A stretch of 8,468 nt of DNA from Nitrospirota bacterium (GCA_003229345.1 QIDN01000208.1:1-8468), one strand, 5' to 3'; counted from the stretch's first letter, positions 1-5,578 are shown. Numbers and translations are program-made. Notes: generated by a model not told the origin, from the letters alone.

Positions 1-46
1 CCCTTCTGAATACCTCGGCGATCATTCCGATCACCTCGGGAACATC

Positions 47-226
47 TCACTGTGTGTGATCATCCTGCTTGCAGTCGGATTGTATTTCCTGAATGTGAAA
101 CTGTATCCCAAGGAGTGCTCTCCGAGCACAAAATGCCCGATAGTGTTCTTCCGTGGGTCTTTTCTTCCCTTCTGCGAAATTATTTTTAGCTTCTTCAATT
201 TTTTCCACTATTTTTCTGGTGTCCAT
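47..226 (-). CDS. Small hypothetical protein (59 aa), last visible gene of the leftward operon
   Basis: I do not recognise this protein. It is short, charged and without a membrane segment. The N-terminal half is helix-prone and rich in K/E (MDTRKIVEKIEEAKNN), followed by HYRAFCARRALLGIQFHIQE and a polar tail with a second cysteine. Two adjacent ATGs are possible. AGGAGG at 237-232 lies only 2 nt from the ATG at 229 but 5 nt from the ATG at 226, so I chose 226. That ribosome binding site overlaps the TAG stop of the ribbon-helix-helix gene upstream, which implies translational coupling and a shared mRNA. Function is unknown. Being co-transcribed with a small DNA-binding protein it could be a partner or effector, but that is only inference. 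Confidence 0.6.
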   Translation of the reverse strand: MDTRKIVEKIEEAKNNFAEGKKRPTEEHYRAFCARRALLGIQFHIQEIQSDCKQDDHTQ

Positions 227-235
227 CATAACCTC

Positions 236-376
236 CTATTTATCAGCATCATCCACTAATTTTGTGAGATGAAACCGTAAAAATTCAGACAGCGATTTAA
301 AGCCTTCTTTTTTTTGCAGGATAAAAAGTTGGTTTTTTAATTTTTCTGGAATCCTAAGATAGATTGACTTTTCCAT
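236..376 (-). CDS. Ribbon-helix-helix (CopG/Arc-type) DNA-binding protein, 46 aa
   Basis: Translation of the minus strand gives a 46-residue protein with the layout of a ribbon-helix-helix regulator. There is a short N-terminal beta strand (KSIYLRIP, residues 3-10), helix A (EKLKNQLFILQKKEG, 11-25), the turn FKSLSE (26-31), and helix B (SEFLRFHLTKLVDDA, 30-44). The pattern 'I-x-L-R-I-P ... G-F-x-S-x-S-E-F-L-R' is characteristic of the fold, which dimerises and inserts the paired strand into the major groove. The start ATG follows AGGAGAGAGGT closely, and the stop of the 85-aa gene lies only 3 nt upstream. The TAG stop merges with the AGGAGG of the next gene. The coding run of eight A residues (complement of 315-308) could be slippery. 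It probably represses its own operon or a phage promoter; the actual target is not visible. Confidence 0.85.
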   Translation of the reverse strand: MEKSIYLRIPEKLKNQLFILQKKEGFKSLSEFLRFHLTKLVDDADK

Positions 377-379
377 TTC

Positions 380-637
380 CTACCTCTCTCCTGCCAGGAC
401 GGCGAAAGTGGCATCATGAGTGCATCCATTTCCACTCAGACCACGGTCTACGAAAATCACGCTTTTTTCTGTCCGCTCGACATGGTCTAGCCCATGAAGC
501 GGATCGAAATATACACCGGAATGCCGCATAATTTCCCAGGCTTCGGCCTGGTCGCCAGTCGCCTGGAGCTGCCGAAACAGTTCCGTATTCCGAACAATAT
601 GATGTTCCGGGATTTCAAATCCTTTTCCGAACCACAT
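380..637 (-). CDS. Hypothetical protein, 85 aa
   Basis: I do not recognise this protein. It starts at the ATG at 637, seven nt after GGAGG (649-645). An out-of-frame ATG at 642 is too close to that site. The sequence shows no signal peptide or membrane segment. It has a helix-prone stretch (RNTELFRQLQATGDQAEAWE, about residues 16-35), then a Gly/His/Asp-rich part (FDPLHGLDH, 44-52) and a strand-like segment (KSVIFVDRG, 58-66) ending in CTHDATFAVLAGER. The scattered His, Cys and Asp might bind metal, but no known motif is obvious. Its stop lies 3 nt from the start of the ribbon-helix-helix gene, so the two are surely one transcript. A 68-bp spacer with two hairpins separates it from the upstream 180-aa gene. 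Confidence 0.65.
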   Translation of the reverse strand: MWFGKGFEIPEHHIVRNTELFRQLQATGDQAEAWEIMRHSGVYFDPLHGLDHVERTEKSVIFVDRGLSGNGCTHDATFAVLAGER

Positions 638-651
638 TTCATTACCTCCGT

Positions 652-688
652 GCCCCGTGGGGCGTTATGGGGAGCCGGTGGGCTCCCC
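652..688 (-). other. Two adjacent GC-rich hairpins between leftward genes
   Basis: A perfect 8-bp stem GGGGAGCC (669-676) and GGCTCCCC (681-688) closes a 4-base loop. Next to it GCCCC-GT-GGGGC (652-663) is a short palindrome. Neither is followed by a T run on the minus strand, so neither is a convincing intrinsic terminator. They sit 3' of the 180-aa gene and immediately 5' of the ribosome binding site of the 85-aa gene, where they could act as an mRNA processing or stability element, or attenuate the downstream genes. Confidence 0.5.
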
Positions 689-705
689 TGTGTGTGTTCT
701 GTTTC

Positions 706-1248
706 CTATGACCGGTACCAATCTCCCCTGGGCCGGTCAGCGTAATATTCCGCCTTCACAATCTTGATCAGGACGAGCCATAAATCGCCATCGCCTCCAA
801 CTGGTAGGCACCTAGTGGAAACCCGATCCACGGCGGCCTGGGCTTCAGTCCGGCCTTTCGGATCGAAAGTCTCGAAAATCTTCCGGGCCAACCTTTCCAC
901 CCCACCGGCTTCGAAAGCGGCCTGGGTTTCTTTTTCGGAGAGGGAAGCTTTTTTCTCTTCCACTACAGCTTCCTCTTCTTTTTCAGCTTCTGGGGTTTCC
1001 ATTTCCACCGCTAGAAGCTCGTCGATTGTGGCCATTAGTATGTTCACGTTTCCAGGCCGTGTGGCTGAGAAACTCAAGCCCTTGTATTCATCAGCATTCC
1101 GGCCTCGAACATCTTCAGCGTTCGCCGTGATGTATCCGGTCTGCTGTCCGTTTCGGCCCTCTACATATATTCTGCATTTCCCACCCTTTTCCCACACCTT
1201 GGTATCTTCTACTTTTTCTGCTCTGGCTTTTAGTTCTTCGTGTTTCAT
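706..1248 (-). CDS. Hypothetical two-part protein, 180 aa, first gene of the leftward operon
   Basis: I do not recognise this protein. It begins with MKHEELKARAEK and is soluble and highly charged. Residues about 18-80 (VWEKGGKCRIYVEGRNG through IDELLA) look like a compact strand-rich domain with Gly/Asn turns. Residues about 84-108 are a Glu/Lys-rich linker (EAEKEEEAVVEEKK). Residues about 109-180 form a second, mostly helical part containing GGVERLARKIFETFDP and ending DWYRS. The reading frame extends to an ATG at 1287, but AGGAG at 1262-1258 lies 9 nt before the ATG at 1248, so I chose that one. A consensus sigma70 promoter lies about 50 bp upstream, giving a leader of about 43 nt. Likely an early, lysogenic or moron product. 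The frame on the opposite strand is a shadow with no ribosome binding site. Confidence 0.7.
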   Translation of the reverse strand: MKHEELKARAEKVEDTKVWEKGGKCRIYVEGRNGQQTGYITANAEDVRGRNADEYKGLSFSATRPGNVNILMATIDELLAVEMETPEAEKEEEAVVEEKKASLSEKETQAAFEAGGVERLARKIFETFDPKGRTEAQAAVDRVSTRCLPVGGDGDLWLVLIKIVKAEYYADRPRGDWYRS

Positions 1249-1298
1249 TTCCCTATCTCCTCTTGGTTGATTTCTTTTCATCCCCATCTTCTAATATA

Positions 1299-1327
1299 AG
1301 TATAGCAATCTGCGATACAAATGTCAA
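1299..1327 (-). promoter_or_regulatory. Consensus sigma70 promoter for the leftward operon
   Basis: On the minus strand TTGACA (1327-1322) is followed by exactly 17 bp and then TATACT (1304-1299), preceded by TGC, which makes an extended -10. Predicted start is near 1292. Upstream, at about -49 to -63, is a T7-G-A7 tract (1341-1355) that resembles an UP element. All elements of a strong constitutive promoter are present, so control would have to come from a repressor. The half-element TGTCAA forming the -35 recurs upstream in the palindrome at 1366-1385. Confidence 0.85.
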
Positions 1328-1365
1328 GGGGAAAATGCGCTTTTTTTGAAAAAAACAAAGAAAAG

Positions 1366-1385
1366 TGTTGACAGATATGTCAGCA
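1366..1385. promoter_or_regulatory. 20-bp near-perfect palindrome, candidate operator
   Basis: TGTTGACA-GATA-TGTCAGCA: the two 8-base arms are inverted repeats with 7 of 8 positions matching. It lies between the divergent leftward promoter and the rightward TATAAT box, the usual place for a regulator dimer site. Single copies of the core TGTCAA also occur at 1322-1327 (the leftward -35) and 1418-1423. The left arm contains TTGACA, but no -10 lies 17 bp to its right, so I do not call it a promoter. Confidence 0.5.
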
Positions 1386-1420
1386 GATTGTCCTTTTTTT
1401 ACCCCCTCAAAAAACCTTGT

Positions 1421-1490
1421 CAAGCAAAAATAAGCAAAAATAAGCAAAAATACCCAAAAATAAGCAAAAATACCCAAAGATACCAAAACG
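1421..1490. repeat. Seven tandem decamers with phased A-tracts (predicted bent DNA)
   Basis: Seven consecutive 10-base units occupy this stretch: CAAGCAAAAA, TAAGCAAAAA twice, TACCCAAAAA, TAAGCAAAAA, TACCCAAAGA and a degenerate TACCAAAACG. The pair at 1441-1460 is repeated at 1461-1480 with one mismatch. The A5 tracts recur once per helical turn, the classical arrangement for intrinsic curvature. The array sits directly upstream of the rightward TATAAT box. It could enhance that promoter, serve as a tandem-repeat operator, or be an iteron-like protein-binding array. Confidence 0.8.
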
Positions 1491-1505
1491 GCCCAAAACC
1501 GGGGT

Positions 1506-1511
1506 TATAAT
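1506..1511 (+). promoter_or_regulatory. Perfect -10 box of the probable late promoter, no -35
   Basis: TATAAT lies 61 bp before the gpW-like start codon and is the only good rightward -10 in the spacer. Seventeen bp upstream (1483-1488) is CCAAAA, unlike TTGACA, so basal activity would be expected to be weak. A good -10 with a missing -35 is typical of activator-dependent phage late promoters (for example Mu promoters served by C). The bent repeat array ends about 15 bp upstream. Predicted start is near 1518. Assignment is inference. Confidence 0.5.
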
Positions 1512-1533
1512 TATTTCAGAGTAAAAAGATGGA

Positions 1534-1551
1534 TTCCCGCCTCCGCGGGAA
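1534..1551 (+). other. Leader hairpin, REP-like in sequence
   Basis: TTCCCGC (1534-1540) pairs perfectly with GCGGGAA (1545-1551) around a CTCC loop. No T run follows, so it is not a terminator. It falls in the presumed late-mRNA leader, ending 9 nt before the purine-rich ribosome binding site. The string GGATTCCCGCCTCCGCGGGAA resembles short dispersed palindromes (REP-like) that I recall from many bacterial chromosomes; this was not checked by search. Confidence 0.6.
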
Positions 1552-1571
1552 GGACACCAAAAGGAAATTAT

Positions 1572-1823
1572 ATGGCCGCTACATTCACAACTTGGTCCGC
1601 GCTGTACACAACAATGCTGAATACCCTGGCGGATTTCGTCACAGGGAAAATCACGATCGCTGAATATTCTATATCCTCCGGGGGGAACCTCCGCCGCATG
1701 TCATACCGCTCCTTCGAGGAATTCAAGGCCGGTTTGGAATATGTCAAGCATATGGCTGACCAAGAATCCGGTACAGTTGTCCGGCGGACATATGCCAAGC
1801 AGGGCGGGGGCGGACGCTGGTAG
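1572..1823 (+). CDS. gpW-like head-completion / head-tail joining protein, 83 aa
   Basis: Small protein with the size range and layout of the lambda gpW family. It has an N-terminal helix (about residues 7-24, ending DFVTGK), a short strand-turn-strand section (ITIAEYSISSGGNLRRMSY, 27-45), a second helix (SFEEFKAGLEYVKHMADQES, 47-66) and a basic, glycine-rich tail (VVRRTYAKQGGGGRW). gpW monomers plug the portal vertex after DNA packaging and create the surface on which the next head-tail connector docks. The position immediately before the portal gene matches lambda, where W precedes B. The ATG follows AAGGAAA (1561-1567) at short spacing. It is the first gene of the rightward late operon. 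The family call rests on layout and gene order more than on shared residues. Confidence 0.75.
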   Translation: MAATFTTWSALYTTMLNTLADFVTGKITIAEYSISSGGNLRRMSYRSFEEFKAGLEYVKHMADQESGTVVRRTYAKQGGGGRW

Positions 1824-1838
1824 TCCGAATAATTCGGA
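1824..1838. repeat. Perfect 15-bp palindrome just after the gpW-like stop
   Basis: TCCGAAT-A-ATTCGGA begins on the base after the TAG stop. A second perfect palindrome, AGCAGCTGCT, lies at 1863-1872, 12 bp before the portal start. In RNA the first would form a small hairpin. The 61-bp spacer has no Shine-Dalgarno-like sequence before the portal ATG, so these elements may matter for portal translation or mRNA processing. Confidence 0.45.
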
Positions 1839-1884
1839 GCATTCATACAACACATAGACGATAGCAGCTGCTGATAACCACAAT

Positions 1885-3462
1885 ATGTTGACATTAAGCA
1901 GATTAGAAAAAATTGAAAACGCACTTGATCGGGGGATTGGCGTGTTTGCTCCCAAATGGGAGATAAAACGCCGGATTGCCCGCCAATATGCCGATAAATC
2001 CCGAAAGTTGAAAACTCGTTCTCAATATGCGGCGGCTAAAACCCACCGACTGACCGGGGACTGGCTCCCCGCCAATACCGACATAAATTCTCTAATAAAA
2101 TCATCCTCCGCTATCATCAGAGCCCGGACGCGGCAGCTTATCCGTGATTTTCCATATTTCAAACGGGCGATCAATATTCTGGCCGATTATGTTGTCGGCG
2201 ACGGGATCGTTTTCCAGAGCAGAATCAAAACACCGGATGGAAAGCTGGATAAAAAAACGTCCCAAAAAATTGAGGACGCCGTCAAATGGTGGATGGACGA
2301 TAAGGACGCCAGCGGCAAGCTCTTTTTCTTTGAGTTTGAGCGGCTGGCGAAATTTCAAGATGTGGAAACCGGTGAATATCTGTTTGTCAAAAAATGGCTC
2401 CCGAAGCGATTAGCGAAAGACCGCTACACACCATTTGCCCTACAAGCCTATGAGGCAGACTGGTTAACAGACCTGTACGTCAAGCCTGCCGAAGGCACCC
2501 TGGTTGACCAGGGAATTGAATACGATACTGATACCGGCCAGGTGATTGCCTACCATTTTATGGTTCCGGACGGATTTAATCCGCAACTTACGGGCAGTAC
2601 AAAAACGGTGAGGGTAAAGGCTGAGAATGTCATCCACGGTTTTGAGACTCTGCGGCCGTCCCAACTACGGGGCATATCGCCATTTACCACGGCGATCCTG
2701 ATCGCCCACGACCTGAGTGACTATCTGGATGCCGAGGTTGACGGGGCGAAAATGGCCGCTAAATATTTAGCATTCATAAAAACAAACGATATGGGGGGAA
2801 TACAGGCCTCCGGTATTACCGAAACCGAGGATGACGGGAAAAAAATTGAGGAATTAGAAAATTGCATCCTGCAATATTTGCGCTCGAATGAAGAAGTAAC
2901 TATTGCCAGCCATAACCGTCCCGGGAACAATTTTGAGGCGTTCGTGAAATTTGTTCTCCAGATGGTGGCCATAGCCACGAATACCAGCTATGAGCTGCTG
3001 TCGGGGAATTATGAAGGTATAAATTACAGCAGTCTCCGGGGGATTAGAAACGACCTGGCGAAGTCCCTGAAAGCGCATTCCAAGCGTCATATTCTCCATT
3101 TCTCACGCGTGGCAATCTTTGATGCCATAACCGCCGCCGTTATGGTCGGGAAACTGGATCTGCCGGGGTATTTTCAGAACCCCCGATATTATCATCAAAG
3201 CGTATTTATCCCGCCCGGCATGGAATCGATTGACCCCCTCCGGGAGGGTAAAGCCTGGATTGAACAAATCGGGGCCGGGTTGCGCTCCCCGCAAGAAATA
3301 GTTGCCGCCCGCGGGCGTGATTATAAAGAGGTGCTCAGAGAAATTGCCGAAGCCAAGAAAATGGCCGATGAACTGGGCATACCATGGCTACCGAATACCA
3401 AAGGAACGGCTATGCAACAGAACCCAGCCAAACTAGGAGCGAGTGAAAATGCCAAAAAATAA
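1885..3462 (+). CDS. Phage portal protein, lambda gpB family, 525 aa
   Basis: Forms the dodecameric ring at one capsid vertex through which DNA enters and leaves and on which the neck assembles. Family features in order: a basic N-terminal arm (KWEIKRRIARQYADKSR), the helical segment IIRARTRQLIRDFPYFKRAI (77-96) followed by LADYVVGDGIVFQSR (99-113), the clip/stem region with VIHGFETLRPSQLRGISPF (249-267) and the adjoining helix with DLSDYLDAEVDGAKMAAKY (276-294), and the late family motif EGINYSSLRG. The length is normal for the family and the frame is intact. The ATG at 1885 is the first start after an in-frame stop at 1855, but no Shine-Dalgarno precedes it, which is unusual among these genes. 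The 3' end overlaps the start of the protease-capsid gene by 14 bp. Confidence 0.95.
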   Translation: MLTLSRLEKIENALDRGIGVFAPKWEIKRRIARQYADKSRKLKTRSQYAAAKTHRLTGDWLPANTDINSLIKSSSAIIRARTRQLIRDFPYFKRAINILADYVVGDGIVFQSRIKTPDGKLDKKTSQKIEDAVKWWMDDKDASGKLFFFEFERLAKFQDVETGEYLFVKKWLPKRLAKDRYTPFALQAYEADWLTDLYVKPAEGTLVDQGIEYDTDTGQVIAYHFMVPDGFNPQLTGSTKTVRVKAENVIHGFETLRPSQLRGISPFTTAILIAHDLSDYLDAEVDGAKMAAKYLAFIKTNDMGGIQASGITETEDDGKKIEELENCILQYLRSNEEVTIASHNRPGNNFEAFVKFVLQMVAIATNTSYELLSGNYEGINYSSLRGIRNDLAKSLKAHSKRHILHFSRVAIFDAITAAVMVGKLDLPGYFQNPRYYHQSVFIPPGMESIDPLREGKAWIEQIGAGLRSPQEIVAARGRDYKEVLREIAEAKKMADELGIPWLPNTKGTAMQQNPAKLGASENAKK

Positions 3463-5488
3463 AAGTGCAATTGATAAAAGCTTAAATTACCGGACATTAA
3501 GCCTAAGAATGGAGAATGGTCAGCCGGCTACTTTAGATGAAAAAAACAGATCGGTTGAGATGATAGGCGCTACAGAAAATCCAGTGGATGTTCTTGATTG
3601 GAAACAATGGGAAATTTGGCCTGAAGTATTGCGCATGGCTGGTTGTGTTCTGCCGGAATCAAGACAAATTCCGCTGCTTGATACGCATATGCGATATAGC
3701 AGTAATTCTGTGATTGGGTCTTATAGAAACATGAGGTTAGAAAATCAACAGCTTATCGGCAGGGCTCATTTTTCGGAAGCCCAAGAAGCCCAAGGTCCGT
3801 ACCAAAAAATAAGAGAGGGACATATAACCGATTGTTCAGTCGGATACAGAGTCCTTGAAATAACCAGAGTCGAAAAAGGCAAGACTGAAACAATCGCTGG
3901 TAAAACATACACCGGCCCGATGAGAGTTGTCACGAAATGGCAGCCGCGGGAGATGAGTATTTGTCCCATCGGGGCAGATGAGATGGCAAAAGTTCGGGCG
4001 GCCACACAGCAGCCCATAACCCCACAAACAGAGGAGTTTAAGATGAACGAGAAAATAAGGAAATATCTGGAGGGACGTGGCCTCCCCAAAAATGCCACGG
4101 AAGAGGAAGCCTATCGCTTCCTGGAAACACTGGAAATCCGGATCGATATCCAGCCGCCGGCTACCCCGCCAGTAGCGCCTACCATTGTTCCCCAACCTGC
4201 TGCGGCTGCCAATAACAGAACTGATGCAGAGATAGCCCTGGAAGAAAGGTCTCGGATACTGGAAATTAACGGTATCTGCGATCAGGCCGGATTACCGGAT
4301 AATGTCAGACAGGAACTTATTACGAGAGGTTTGTCCCTTGATGAAGCCAAGACCCGGGCATTAGCCCATCTGACCGCCAACTCCCCGCAGGTCGGCTTTG
4401 TGTCCGCTCGGATGGAGATGGGTGCCGATGAGCGGGATAAATTCAGAGCCGCTGCCCAGGACGGGTTGTATTTGCGCGCTGGTCTTGCCGTGGAAAAACC
4501 CGCCTCAGGCGCTGATGATTTTAGGAGCTTTAGTTTAATGGAGTTGTCCCGGGAATGCTTACGGCGAGCTAAAAAGCCCATAGGCGGGGACATTAGAGAT
4601 ATGACCGGTCGGGCGCTGACCTCTTCCGATCTGCCCGTATTGTTAGGCGCTATCGCCAACAAATCCCTCCTGGAAGGTTTTGAAACTTCGGAAGAGACCT
4701 GGCAGGCATGGGTTGGTACCGGCTCGGTAAATAATTTCCAGAAACAAACCGGAGCCAGGCCCGGAGAGATGGACGATCTGGATGAAATTGGGATTGATGG
4801 TGAGTATAAATATGGAAAGACCGGCGAGAGAAAGGAAGAATACCAGGTCGTTACCTATGGAAAAATCTTCCGGCTTTCCCGCCAAGCAATCATCAATGAC
4901 AACTTGGGAGCGCTTATAGATATCCCCAGGATGCATGGAGAATCCGTATCCAGATTATACGGGGACGTTGTTTATGCAGTGCTGACCGCCAATGCCGCGA
5001 TGGGTGACGGTGTGGATCTTTTTCACGCCACCCATAGCAACATAGGCACGGGCGGTGTGCCCAGCGAAACTACTATTGGCGAAATTGTGAAGCTCATGAA
5101 ATTGCAAAAGGATATCAATGGAAAGCGGAGGCTTAATATTCGTCCGGAATTTTATCTTGCCCCCGTGACCATTGAAGGTTCCTCCGAAAAAATCTTCCGG
5201 TCTGAATATCTGGATGTAACCTCCGGCTCCCAGCAGAAAAACATTTATTTCGGCGATTATTTCAAGCGCGTATATGAGCCCCGCCTGGATGATGATTCCG
5301 CCACAAGATATTACTTTGCCAGCAGGAAAGGGTTGACCGTAAAACTCTTTTTCCTGAATGGTGTCGCGACTCCATACATGGAACTCAAGCAGGGATGGAA
5401 TAGAGACGGCGTGGAGTACAAGGTTCGGGCAGATGCCGGCGCCAAAGCTATGGACTGGAGAGGTTTAGCTAAGAACGACGGTTTCTAA
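3449..5488 (+). CDS. Prohead protease / major capsid protein fusion, 679 aa
   Basis: One continuous frame joins two head functions. Residues about 10-185 resemble HK97-type prohead proteases: LLDTH (His80), the HITDCSVGYR motif (Ser130) and QPREMS (Glu168) are the expected catalytic region, and the domain ends in a short linker (QQPITPQTEEF). Residues about 199-310 are scaffold-like, with a helical start, a Pro/Ala-rich stretch (236-256) and further helices. The remainder is a Mu gpT-like or HK97-fold capsid protein with GDGVDLFHATHSN and FASRKGLTVKLFFLNG. The frame also allows GTG at 3443, but AGGAG (3434-3438) is 10 nt from the ATG at 3449 and only 4 nt from the GTG. The protease section is AT-richer (103/240 G+C over 3481-3720) than the capsid section (137/240 over 4381-4620). 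An internal start at 4043 may make the capsid part separately. Confidence 0.93.
   Translation: MPKNKSAIDKSLNYRTLSLRMENGQPATLDEKNRSVEMIGATENPVDVLDWKQWEIWPEVLRMAGCVLPESRQIPLLDTHMRYSSNSVIGSYRNMRLENQQLIGRAHFSEAQEAQGPYQKIREGHITDCSVGYRVLEITRVEKGKTETIAGKTYTGPMRVVTKWQPREMSICPIGADEMAKVRAATQQPITPQTEEFKMNEKIRKYLEGRGLPKNATEEEAYRFLETLEIRIDIQPPATPPVAPTIVPQPAAAANNRTDAEIALEERSRILEINGICDQAGLPDNVRQELITRGLSLDEAKTRALAHLTANSPQVGFVSARMEMGADERDKFRAAAQDGLYLRAGLAVEKPASGADDFRSFSLMELSRECLRRAKKPIGGDIRDMTGRALTSSDLPVLLGAIANKSLLEGFETSEETWQAWVGTGSVNNFQKQTGARPGEMDDLDEIGIDGEYKYGKTGERKEEYQVVTYGKIFRLSRQAIINDNLGALIDIPRMHGESVSRLYGDVVYAVLTANAAMGDGVDLFHATHSNIGTGGVPSETTIGEIVKLMKLQKDINGKRRLNIRPEFYLAPVTIEGSSEKIFRSEYLDVTSGSQQKNIYFGDYFKRVYEPRLDDDSATRYYFASRKGLTVKLFFLNGVATPYMELKQGWNRDGVEYKVRADAGAKAMDWRGLAKNDGF
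4031..4045 (+). promoter_or_regulatory. Internal in-frame ribosome binding site and ATG inside the fusion gene
   Basis: GAGGAG (4031-4036) is followed after 6 nt by ATG (4043-4045), which is codon 199 of the fusion and in the same frame. It falls exactly at the join between protease domain and scaffold/capsid part. Translation from here would give a 481-aa polypeptide (MNEKIRKYLEGRG...) ending at 5488. This parallels lambda C/Nu3, where the scaffold is made from an internal start of the protease gene. The site is at least as good as that of the upstream ATG. Confidence 0.7.
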
Positions 5489-5521
5489 GAACGATTAGGA
5501 AACGAATTAAATAAACCACTT

Positions 5522-5549
5522 GGAGGGCCAGGGGTTAGCCTCTGGCTCC
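5522..5549 (+). other. Hairpin in the capsid-decoration protein spacer
   Basis: CCAGGGG (5528-5534) pairs with CCTCTGG (5539-5545) with one G-U pair around a TTAG loop. GGAG (5522-5525) and CTCC (5546-5549) extend the stem across a two-base bulge. No T run follows. It lies in the 90-bp gap after the capsid stop and 16 nt before the decoration gene's GGAGG. It could stabilise the 3' end of the capsid message or tune the ratio of the two proteins. Confidence 0.55.
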
Positions 5550-5578
5550 CCAGACATAAACAGACGGAGGATTATACG

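Noticed and set aside
1..25. Possible start of a further leftward gene (ATG at 25, GAGGT 7 nt upstream, reading MIAEVFRR)
   Set aside because: Only eight codons lie inside the window, too little to support a gene, though the spacing would suit continuation of the operon.
764..1270. Long rightward open frame opposite the 180-aa gene
   Set aside because: Ser/Phe/Pro-rich shadow without Shine-Dalgarno. The minus-strand gene has a promoter, a good ribosome binding site and sensible domain composition.
1368..1373. Rightward TTGACA as a -35 for the structural genes
   Set aside because: Seventeen bp downstream is TCCTTT, not a -10, and the hexamer is better explained as an arm of the palindrome.
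1253..1486. Leftward open frame with a hydrophobic N-terminal stretch (FAYFWVFLLIFAYF)
   Set aside because: The hydrophobic repeat is only the translation of the A-tract decamers. The frame runs across the leftward promoter and has no ribosome binding site.
1421..1490. CRISPR array
   Set aside because: The units are 10 bp and directly adjacent, with no unique spacers.
2101..3294. Several minus-strand open frames under the portal gene
   Set aside because: They are short, overlapping and without ribosome binding sites, and the portal frame is strongly supported by family motifs.
3443..3445. GTG as the start of the protease-capsid fusion
   Set aside because: It is only 4 nt from AGGAG, whereas the in-frame ATG at 3449 is 10 nt away and a more usual start.
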